Source of the DNA: Deinococcus cellulosilyticus NBRC 106333 = KACC 11606
Lineage (GTDB): Bacteria > Deinococcota > Deinococci > Deinococcales > Deinococcaceae
NCBI RefSeq assembly: GCF_007990775.1
Contig: NZ_BJXB01000004.1
Location: 186,001-250,000, forward strand
Direction of reading: 5' to 3'
Length of the DNA stretch: 64,000 nucleotides
The notes beneath the pieces were generated by a model. It did not search any database. It saw nothing but the letters and a program-made list of their open reading frames with translations, and was not told the origin of the DNA. Every line of letters starts with the position of its first letter. The stretch's first letter is position 1. Below, one piece after another: positions 50,517 to 57,574 of the stretch. A program made the translations under genes and the position numbers.

Positions 50517-51152
50517 TCAACCCTGCAGGTGCTCCTCCCACTGCCTCAAAGCCAGCATCACCGTTCGAAAGGCCGCTCCACGCCGTGTCACCCGGTACAG
50601 CGTGCGCATCTGGTTTCCAGAAAGCACCTGCCTCTCCACAAAACCCAGCTTTTCCAGCCCATCCAGACGGTTCTTGAGCGTCGAGGAATTGATGTTCCCC
50701 AGGGCCTCCATCAGGCGCACAAATCCTCTGGCCTCCATGGACAGCAGCATCATGATGGGCAGGGACCATTTCTGCCCCAGCACCCTCAGCACCTCCACGA
50801 CTGGAGAGGTTTCAGCTGTTGCACCCTGTGCCGGCTCAGAGTGATGCTCCATGCACCACCGTTTCATGCTTTCCAGAAGTGGGCGCACTGTTTCGCCTTT
50901 CCCGGTCAGGCGGTAGAGCGTGGAGGGTGGCACATCCCTGCGCACCTCCCGTTCCACCAGTCCCTGCCGCTGCAACATCTTCAGGCGGGTTTGCAGGGTG
51001 GTCGGAGAAGCCTCAGGAAGAGCCCGGGCCAGATCATTGAAAAACACTTCCCCGTTCAGCAGGACATCCAGCACCGACAGAGCCCAGCGTTCCTGCAGGA
51101 TGGACAGAGCAGGAGAAGAAGAACCCTCTGGAAAACCTTCTGGAGACAGCAT
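50517..51152 (-). CDS. Tandem (two-domain) HxlR-type regulator
   Basis: The 211-residue product holds two HxlR winged-helix domains in one chain: first ILQERWALSVLDVLLNGEVFFNDLARALPEASPTTLQTRLKMLQRQGLVEREVRRDVPPSTLYRLTGKG (15-85), second VLGQKWSLPIMMLLSMEARGFVRLMEALGNINSSTLKNRLDGLEKLGFVERQVLSGNQMRTLYRVTRRG (120-190). HxlR proteins are normally one domain of about 110 residues acting as dimers; this one is a fused pseudo-dimer. AATAAT lies 6 nt before the ATG, suggesting a leaderless start. Likely regulates the NmrA-like and DinB genes downstream. Confidence 0.82.
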   Translation of the reverse strand: MLSPEGFPEGSSSPALSILQERWALSVLDVLLNGEVFFNDLARALPEASPTTLQTRLKMLQRQGLVEREVRRDVPPSTLYRLTGKGETVRPLLESMKRWCMEHHSEPAQGATAETSPVVEVLRVLGQKWSLPIMMLLSMEARGFVRLMEALGNINSSTLKNRLDGLEKLGFVERQVLSGNQMRTLYRVTRRGAAFRTVMLALRQWEEHLQG

Positions 51153-51598
51153 GCCCGTATTATTTCATGGCTGGGTCTTCCAGGGTGGGCTTCACCTGAA
51201 CGGATTTGTGGCTGAGGAGGGTTCAGCCGCCGTTCCCACGCCCATGGATGATCCTTTCGAGAGGGCCATGTTGGACTTGAATCCATGATTTCAACAGGAG
51301 AATTCGCTTTTCCATGCCTCACAAGAAAAGACCTCTGGAAACATCCTTCAAATGTGGAGTTCTCAAAAGGTCCTCGTTTCTGGTGGGCTTAAAGCAAGGC
51401 TCGGAGCATGCTGGAGACAGGAGGACCTTCAGAGCTGGAAAACTTCTTGGAGCATTGAAACGGTTTGAATGCCATGAAGCCCCAAAAGCACGCTGCATCC
51501 TGGCAGGTGCCCACCGGGGGAACGGCCAGGTGGGCACAAAGCTTTCAGGGAAAACACACTGGGATCAACTTCATGAAGGTCATTTACGCTGGTCTGGT
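51153..51598. other. Gene-free stretch
   Basis: About 445 bases between divergent genes. The plus-strand frame is open from 51314 but its first 95 residues have random-looking composition and end in the amidase signal peptide, so I treat them as untranslated. No terminator or repeat seen. Confidence 0.4.
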
Positions 51599-52741
51599 AT
51601 GCGCCCCCTCGTTGTTGTGCTGATTGTGCTGTTCACCTCCCTGGCCTTCTCCCAGAATGATCCGGGGGTGCTCGAAGACCCCTCTGACCTGCCTGCTCCT
51701 GTGCTCCCGGTGATGCCTGCCCCCACCGTGAAACCCCTGCCGTGGCAGAACATTCCTGAAATCAAAGAAGCTGTGGTCGGCCAGCCTCGCATCGGTCTGT
51801 ATGCGGGCTGGACCCGGCTGGTCTTCGATGTGCCAAAAGGCAGCACCGTGCAAGTCACACCAGAGGGCTTCGGGATCACCATTGGCTTCAGTGGCCTGCA
51901 GGTGCGCGGAGGACTGGCCCTCAAGTCTCCCCCGTCAAGCCTGTCCCCGGAGGTACAAGGGTGGTCCCTGTCCTCCGGACCGCTGGGCAGCACGGCCACC
52001 ATCCGCACCCGGTACCCTTTGCGTGCAGGAGGTGGAGGCTGGAAGATGCTGCACCTTCCAGCCGGACTGGACAGCCTGAACGACCGACTGGTGCTGGATT
52101 TCAGTGAAGCTTTCGCGAACCGGCAAACCTTGCAGGCCCCACCCCTGCAGCTTTTCCCTTTCCCGGTGGAGGTGGTCCTGGACCCAGGGCATGGCGGGAA
52201 AGATCCGGGTGCAGTGGGGTCGGTCATGGAAAAAGAAGTGAACCTGCAAGTCACCCACAAGGTGCAGGGCCTGCTGGAAGCTGCAGGTGCAACAGTGGTG
52301 CTCACCCGACTCGGAGACACGGTGTTCAGCGATGACAAACGCACCGACCTCCAGCACCGGGCCAGTCTGGGGGTGTCCCCCAGAAAAGTGCTGGTCAGCA
52401 TCCATGCCAACAGCCTGGCGAAGCAGAGTGCCCTCGCCGGGTACGGGGTGGAAACCTGGTGGCACCCCAACCACCCGGAAAGCCAGCATCTGGCCCGCAC
52501 GCTGCAAAGCTCGATGCTGGAATGGACGTCGGCCTTTGACCGCAAGGTGCGCACCGCTCCTTTTGTGGTGATCAGAAACAGTCAGGTTCCCGCTGCGCTC
52601 ATCGAGATGGGCTTTGTGAGCCACCCGGTGGACGGAGAGAATTTGCTTTCTGCAGGTTACCTGGACCGCATGGCCTATGGCATCGCCCTGGGCATCCAGC
52701 GTTTCGTGCTCAGTCAGGCCCCTGTGCCTTCAACGCCCTGA
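51599..52741 (+). CDS. Secreted N-acetylmuramoyl-L-alanine amidase
   Basis: The 380-residue product has a signal peptide (MRPLVVVLIVLFTSLAFSQ), a Pro-rich stalk (PAPVLPVMPAPTVKPLP), an AMIN-like beta domain (RIGLYAGWTRLVFDVPKGSTVQVTPEGFGITIGFSG) and an amidase_3 catalytic domain with its zinc and catalytic residues: VLDPGHGGKDPGA, VMEKEVNLQV, VSIHAN and VIRNSQVPAALIEMGFVSHP. It cuts peptide stems from peptidoglycan in the envelope. Start 51599 gives the signal peptide; TACGCT lies 8 nt before it, possibly a leaderless -10 box. Confidence 0.88.
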   Translation: MRPLVVVLIVLFTSLAFSQNDPGVLEDPSDLPAPVLPVMPAPTVKPLPWQNIPEIKEAVVGQPRIGLYAGWTRLVFDVPKGSTVQVTPEGFGITIGFSGLQVRGGLALKSPPSSLSPEVQGWSLSSGPLGSTATIRTRYPLRAGGGGWKMLHLPAGLDSLNDRLVLDFSEAFANRQTLQAPPLQLFPFPVEVVLDPGHGGKDPGAVGSVMEKEVNLQVTHKVQGLLEAAGATVVLTRLGDTVFSDDKRTDLQHRASLGVSPRKVLVSIHANSLAKQSALAGYGVETWWHPNHPESQHLARTLQSSMLEWTSAFDRKVRTAPFVVIRNSQVPAALIEMGFVSHPVDGENLLSAGYLDRMAYGIALGIQRFVLSQAPVPSTP

Positions 52742-53060
52742 GGTCAGCGGAAACGCCACCTGCTTCAAGAGGAACATGCCCTTTCACTCCGAGGCACAGT
52801 CAACCCTGGAATTTCCATGAATTCAGGAGTCATTTTGAGGTCAACAAAATCCTGTTTTTGAACCCTGATCGAACTTTGATTGTGGGAAGGAAACACCAGA
52901 TCAAGGTCCGTGTGCAACACCAGGTACAGGCGTCTCCCTGCTGTCTCTGCTCAACCTCAACCTTGACTTGTGAAACATTTGGGACAACAATGGATCATCA
53001 TCCTCTGAACCAGAGCTTTTGTTGCGATGTGACGGGGTTTTTTATTTAGACCCATCTGCT
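52742..53060. other. Intergenic region before the LacI gene
   Basis: No gene recognised in these bases. The upstream part of the plus-strand frame from 53019 is promoter and operator DNA. Confidence 0.4.
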
Positions 53061-53076
53061 CTGGTAACGTTACCAG
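53061..53076. promoter_or_regulatory. LacI-type operator O1
   Basis: CTGGTAACGTTACCAG, a perfect palindrome with core TGGTAACGTTACCA, 33 nt before the lacI start. The same core occurs at 54190 and 54286. Confidence 0.8.
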
Positions 53077-53108
53077 TTCTCTTGCGTGCCCTTCTCCAAG
53101 GAGCTCCT

Positions 53109-54101
53109 TTGAAACCCAACGTCAAACAGGTCGCAAGACTCGCCGGAGTGGGTACCAGCACGGTGTCCCGCGTCCTCAACAACCACCCCAACATCTCCCA
53201 CGATGCCCGCGAAAAAGTCATGAAGGCCATCGAAGCCCTCGGTTACACCCCCAACCTGGACGCCCGAAGCCTCCGGTACGGTCAGACTGGAGCCGTGTCC
53301 ATCCTGCTTCCAGTGACTGGCATCCCCTTTTACGACACCCTGCTCTCCGGGATTTACAGTGAACTGGAAAAAGTGGACCTGGACCTGGCCTTCTTCCCGG
53401 TGGTGGGTGAAAACCGACTCAGAAGGTACCGGGAGGCGACCAGCATTCCCTACCGGGCCGATGGCCTGCTGATCGCTTCACTGAACCCGGAACGCATGTA
53501 CCAGGGCAGACCCCCATTCAGCAAACCCATTGTGCTGGTGGACACCCACCACAGGGACTACCACAGCGTGTCTTTCGACAACCTCAGCGCAGGGCAGATG
53601 GCTGCACAACACGCCCTGGAGTGCCGACTGCCCATCGTCTTTGTGGACATCCAGGAGACCCCCGGAGAATTCGAATCCCCGGTGTTCGGAGACCGCAGGA
53701 GGGGCATTTTTTCGGTGCTCTCCCGGCACGGCATCGTTCCCAGACAGACGTTTTACACCACCGCCACCCTGGAAGGGGGACGCAAAATTGGTCAGCAACT
53801 CCTGCAAACGCCCCTGGACGGCCCCCACTTCATCCTGGCCCAGTGTGACGATGTGGCGATTGGCATCCTCCGGCATTTGACCGACGCAGGACAGCAGGTG
53901 GGTGAAGACTTTTTGATCATGGGGTTCGACGACAACCAGGACGCACAGCAAGCCGGACTCACCACCATCCATCAGCCTGTTCGTGAAATGGGGGAGAAGG
54001 CTGCAGGGCTGCTGATCCAGGCCCTGGCGCAGGAGCTTCACCAGTTGCAGCACCAGCAACTCGCCCCCTCCCTGCAGGTTCGCCAGACCACCCGGACCTG
54101 A
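53109..54101 (+). CDS. LacI-family regulator of the maltose/starch block
   Basis: The 330-residue product has the LacI helix-turn-helix (NVKQVARLAGVGTSTVSRVLNNHPNISHDAREKVMKAIEALGYTPN), hinge helix (LDARSLRYGQ) and a sugar-binding core. The start is TTG 53109, since AAGGAG lies 5 nt upstream; the frame open from 53019 runs through operator O1. The operator core TTGGTAACGTTACCAA, found before this gene and before the amylase gene, should be its binding site, giving self-control and sugar induction. Ligand probably a maltodextrin (inferred from the target). Confidence 0.9.
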   Translation: MKPNVKQVARLAGVGTSTVSRVLNNHPNISHDAREKVMKAIEALGYTPNLDARSLRYGQTGAVSILLPVTGIPFYDTLLSGIYSELEKVDLDLAFFPVVGENRLRRYREATSIPYRADGLLIASLNPERMYQGRPPFSKPIVLVDTHHRDYHSVSFDNLSAGQMAAQHALECRLPIVFVDIQETPGEFESPVFGDRRRGIFSVLSRHGIVPRQTFYTTATLEGGRKIGQQLLQTPLDGPHFILAQCDDVAIGILRHLTDAGQQVGEDFLIMGFDDNQDAQQAGLTTIHQPVREMGEKAAGLLIQALAQELHQLQHQQLAPSLQVRQTTRT

Positions 54102-54189
54102 CCTTCCGTTCAAGAGGGAGGGGGTGCTGCTTCTGGGGCAGGTTTCCTCTTGACTTTCCAGGGGGGCATGAAGATAATGAATTCATTCT

Positions 54190-54205
54190 TTGGTAACGTT
54201 ACCAA
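54190..54205. promoter_or_regulatory. LacI-type operator O2
   Basis: TTGGTAACGTTACCAA, perfect palindrome, 88 nt after the lacI stop and 370 nt before the amylase start. Confidence 0.8.
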
Positions 54206-54285
54206 TCTCAGCTCAGGTGTGGTCATGGTTGTCCATCCAGCATCTACATGCAATAGCAGGGCTTATCGCTGTTTCTTGGGTTGAA

Positions 54286-54301
54286 TTGGTAACGTTACCA
54301 A
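54286..54301. promoter_or_regulatory. LacI-type operator O3
   Basis: TTGGTAACGTTACCAA, an exact copy of O2, 80 nt downstream of it. It directly precedes the decayed lacI copy and, with O2, could hold a repressor dimer pair or loop with O1. Confidence 0.8.
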
Positions 54302-54305
54302 CAGA

Positions 54306-54500
54306 AGGAGCCTCTTTTAAACCCAGCCTCCTGGACGTTAAAGACCCGCTGGAGCAGGCATCAACACGGTGTCACCTGTCCTCAAGAACCACCCCAACAT
54401 CTCCCACGAAAAAGTCATGAAGGCCATGGACAGCCCGGGCCACCTTCTCAACCTGGACGTTCGAAACTTCCGGTCTGCCAGGACCGGAGCATCACAAAAG
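54306..54500 (+). pseudogene. Decayed duplicate of the lacI 5' end
   Basis: About 195 bases match the start of the neighbouring lacI gene: AAGGAGCCTCTTTTAAACCC parallels its ribosome binding site and start (TTG now TTA), and later stretches such as AACCACCCCAACATCTCCCA and GAAAAAGTCATGAAGGCCAT are identical. Translated, NHPNISHEKVMKAMDS mirrors NHPNISHDAREKVMKAIEA with a 9-nt in-frame loss, but the first part is in another frame. It covers only the helix-turn-helix and hinge (about 65 residues). Together with operator O3 it looks like a partial tandem duplication of promoter, operator and HTH coding DNA, now inert. Confidence 0.8.
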
Positions 54501-54574
54501 AGGGCTGCGGCACGCCTGCAGCGTGACATCAGAGAAACACCACATCACGGCACTGACCAAAAAGGAGTTTGAAC

Positions 54575-57334
54575 ATGAATCGATCCCGCCTCACCCTGAT
54601 CACTGGCCTTCTGATGACCGCTGGCCTTTTCAGCCACGGCCTGGCCGCAGATGTTCCCTGCGTGCCCAGCCCTTACGGCAACACCGAACTGTTTCTGCGG
54701 GGCGGCATGAACAGCTGGAACGCCCTGCCCGAATACAGGTTCACTTATGTGTGCAACCACTACGAACTGACCACCGAACTCACCGGAGACCAGACCTTCA
54801 AAGTGGCAGATGCAGGCTGGTCTGCCCCCACCGACTTTGGTGGAGGAGCACAGAGCACCCCCCAGCCAGGAACACCCCTGCCCCTCAAACTTCAGGGATC
54901 GAACTTGACCTTTGCCTTCAAGGGCCTCTCAAGAATCATCCTGGATGTGACCTCGGGGCAGCCCAGCCTGCTGATTGCGGACTGCCCCAGAAACCCCTTT
55001 GGCAGCACGGGCCTGTACCTCAAAGGCAGCATGAACAGCTGGAACGCCACAGAAGAATACCGCTTCAAGTACGTGTGTGATGCGTTTTTTCTGAATGTGG
55101 GTCTGACAGGCAACCAGGAATTCAAAGTGGCCGATCCCGGATGGAGTGCCCCCACCACTTTTGGAGGCAAAGACGGCAGCAGCAGCACCCTGAAAGCAGG
55201 AGAAGCCCTGCCCCTGCTTTCGGACCAGCAACTTGGGGGCAGTGCCAGCAACCTGAAATTCAACTTCACCGGAGAGCACACCCTCAAATTCACAGTGGAT
55301 GCAGCGGGCAAAAACGGGACGCTGACCATTGGAGAGAAGACTTTCGTGGACCGCTCTGCCCGTGAAGTCACCGATCCGGTGGCCCTCAGTGTGCAGTACG
55401 ATTCCCGCAACCTGGCGTTCAAGGCCCCTTTTGGAGCAACCAGAGCCGGGGAAGAGGTTCAATTCGCCCTCTCGGCCCTGCCTGGGGTGGAAAGTGCAAC
55501 CCTGGTGCTGGAAAAACGCATTCTGGAAGGAAACCAGGAACGCCTGGAGTACCTTCCTCATGCCCGCATCCCCATGCAGAAAAAACAGGATGGGAACAGA
55601 GAGGTGTGGAGTGCCACCCAGGTGTTCCCGGACAGCAGCGTGTACGGGTACCACTTTGAGCTGAAGATCGGCAAGGACACCTACGTCTACCAGAACAACA
55701 AGAATTCCATCTACTGGACCACCGAGAAAGGCAGCGATGGGGTGGGGGTGCTGGACTTCAGGCCCGAAGATCCCAAGGCCATTCGCCGTTACCGCCAGAC
55801 CGTCTACCAGCCAGATTTCAAGGTGCCGGACTGGGCGAAAGACGCCGTGTACTACTACATCTTCCCGGAGCGCTTCCGCAACGGAGACAAAGCCAATGAT
55901 CCAAAGGTGGGCGTGGACACCTACCTGGACCAGCAGATCGAAATCCACGACAACTGGAATGAAGCCCCCTTCCTGCCCAACTCGGGTGATGGCAGCGACA
56001 CCGTGTACAACAATGATTTCTTTGGAGGAGACCTGCGTGGCATCATTGAAAAACTGGATGACCTGAAAGACCTGGGGGTGAACACCCTGTACCTCAACCC
56101 GATTTTTGAGGCCCCCAGCAACCACAAGTACGACACGGCCGATTACCTGCACATCGACAACAACTTCGGGACCAACGCAGAATTTCAGGAACTCACCCGG
56201 GAATCGGCAAAACGGGGCATGCGGGTGATCCTGGACACCTCCCTCAACCACACCGGCAGTGACAGCATCTACTTTGACCGCTACGGCAAATACCCTGAAA
56301 CCGGGGCGTTCGAGAAAGAGCAGATCCGCACAGATTCCCCTTACACTGACTTCTATACCTTCAATCCCGGTGGGGCCACGGCAGACCAGAAGTACGCGGG
56401 CTGGGTGGGGGTTTCAAGCCTCCCAGAACTGAAAGAATCGGACGCCTGGAAGGATTACGCTTACCGTGCAGACAACGCCATCACCCGGTACTGGCTCAGG
56501 CAGGGCGCTTCAGGGTGGCGCATGGACGTTGCCCCCTGGGTCAGTGACTCCTTCTGGCAGGAGTGGCGCAAGACCGTCAAGGCCGAAAACCCGGATGCCC
56601 TCACGGTGGCTGAAACCTGGTTCAATGCCAGCAAGCACTTCCTGGGGGATCAGTTTGACAGCACCATGAATTACATCTTCCGCAACACCGTGCTGGATTA
56701 CGCTGCAGGTGGGAAGGCCAGTGAACTGTACCAGAACCTCGAACTCATGCGGGAAGAGTACCCTCCACAGGCGTTTTACGCCCTGATGAACCTGCTCTCC
56801 ACCCACGACGCAGCCCGGGCACTTCACAAATTCGGGTACACCTCTGAAACCACACCACAAGACACCATCGACACTGCAAAAAAACGCCTGAAACTCGCCG
56901 TGCTGTTCCAGATGACTTACCCTGGTGCCCCAGCCATCTACTACGGAGACGAAGTGGGCGTGACGGGAGGAGAAGACCCCAAAAACCGGGGCACCTACCC
57001 CTGGGAGGACGTGGGTGGGAAACCCGACCTTGCCTTGCGCGAAGACTTCAAGAAGCTGATTGCCCTGCGCAACCAGAATCCCGTTTTGCGCTCTGGAACC
57101 CTCTCTGCGCCCCTCTTGCTGGACGACCATGTGGTGGTTCTGCTCAGAGAACTGGACTCAAAAGCCGTACTGGTGGGGTTGAACAACGACACACAACCCC
57201 ACCAGGTGAACGTCAAGCTGCCTGAGAAATACAAAAACCGAACAGGCCTGGATTTGCTTACCCACACCACCCAGGCGCTGGATGCGGCTGTGACGGTTCC
57301 GGCTCTGGGCGGATTGGTGCTGGAATTGCAGTGA
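54575..57334 (+). CDS. Secreted GH13 amylase-family enzyme with two N-terminal starch-binding-like modules
   Basis: The 919-residue product has a signal peptide (ITGLLMTAGLFSHGLAA) and two tandem modules of about 100 residues each (YGNTELFLRGGMNSWNALPEYRFTYVC; FGSTGLYLKGSMNSWNATEEYRFKYVC; both end FKVAD.GWSAPT.FGG), like carbohydrate-binding modules. A CBM34-like domain (about 250-400) and the GH13 barrel follow: VYYYIFPERFRNGD, FFGGDLRGIIEKLDDLKDLGVNTLYLNPIF, GWRMDVAPWV (nucleophile Asp about 650), TVAETWF (acid Glu about 680) and LLSTHD (Asp about 744). It should be a cyclomaltodextrinase/neopullulanase-type enzyme exported to cut starch-like glucans. AAAGGAG lies 7 nt before ATG. Preceded by operators O2/O3. 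Confidence 0.88.
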   Translation: MNRSRLTLITGLLMTAGLFSHGLAADVPCVPSPYGNTELFLRGGMNSWNALPEYRFTYVCNHYELTTELTGDQTFKVADAGWSAPTDFGGGAQSTPQPGTPLPLKLQGSNLTFAFKGLSRIILDVTSGQPSLLIADCPRNPFGSTGLYLKGSMNSWNATEEYRFKYVCDAFFLNVGLTGNQEFKVADPGWSAPTTFGGKDGSSSTLKAGEALPLLSDQQLGGSASNLKFNFTGEHTLKFTVDAAGKNGTLTIGEKTFVDRSAREVTDPVALSVQYDSRNLAFKAPFGATRAGEEVQFALSALPGVESATLVLEKRILEGNQERLEYLPHARIPMQKKQDGNREVWSATQVFPDSSVYGYHFELKIGKDTYVYQNNKNSIYWTTEKGSDGVGVLDFRPEDPKAIRRYRQTVYQPDFKVPDWAKDAVYYYIFPERFRNGDKANDPKVGVDTYLDQQIEIHDNWNEAPFLPNSGDGSDTVYNNDFFGGDLRGIIEKLDDLKDLGVNTLYLNPIFEAPSNHKYDTADYLHIDNNFGTNAEFQELTRESAKRGMRVILDTSLNHTGSDSIYFDRYGKYPETGAFEKEQIRTDSPYTDFYTFNPGGATADQKYAGWVGVSSLPELKESDAWKDYAYRADNAITRYWLRQGASGWRMDVAPWVSDSFWQEWRKTVKAENPDALTVAETWFNASKHFLGDQFDSTMNYIFRNTVLDYAAGGKASELYQNLELMREEYPPQAFYALMNLLSTHDAARALHKFGYTSETTPQDTIDTAKKRLKLAVLFQMTYPGAPAIYYGDEVGVTGGEDPKNRGTYPWEDVGGKPDLALREDFKKLIALRNQNPVLRSGTLSAPLLLDDHVVVLLRELDSKAVLVGLNNDTQPHQVNVKLPEKYKNRTGLDLLTHTTQALDAAVTVPALGGLVLELQ

Positions 57335-57358
57335 GAGATTGATCTCATCCTGTGCCTG

Positions 57359-57395
57359 TTGAGGAGCAGATGGGAGAACTCCTCCTGCTCCTCAA
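57359..57395 (+). terminator. Hairpin after the amylase gene
   Basis: TTGAGGAGCAG (57359-57369) and CTGCTCCTCAA (57385-57395), 11 bp perfect, 15-nt loop. No T-run, so possibly a weak terminator or mRNA end. Confidence 0.5.
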
Positions 57396-57473
57396 TGCTG
57401 AACATGAGGCTGGACTTGTGGGTTCATGGGGTCAATCCCCTGCAAGGTTTTTCGGCTCTTTTGCAGAGACCAG

Positions 57474-57491
57474 TAGAATAACGTTATTCTA
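57474..57491. repeat. Candidate parS site 4
   Basis: TAGAATAACGTTATTCTA, an exact copy, between the convergent ends of the amylase and chitinase-like genes. No promoter nearby. Confidence 0.6.
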
Positions 57492-57531
57492 AGAAACGCC
57501 TTCGATCCAGACAGCAAATTCCCAAACAAGA

Positions 57532-57556
57532 AACGGAGTGCCCTGAGCACTCCGTT
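57532..57556 (-). terminator. Terminator of the chitinase-like gene
   Basis: AACGGAGTGC, 5-nt loop, GCACTCCGTT; on the minus strand it is followed by TTCTTGTTTGG. Lies 18 nt beyond the stop. Confidence 0.7.
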
Positions 57557-57574
57557 GAAATTTCACCCCTGTTT

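Noticed and set aside
53061..54301. LacI operators as further parS sites
   Set aside because: They share only the AACGTT centre; flanks differ and all three are tied to the lacI-amylase region.
21128..57491. The 18-bp palindromes as a radiation/desiccation response motif
   Set aside because: The known Deinococcus motif, as I recall it, has a different sequence and lies in promoters; two of these sites are between convergent genes.
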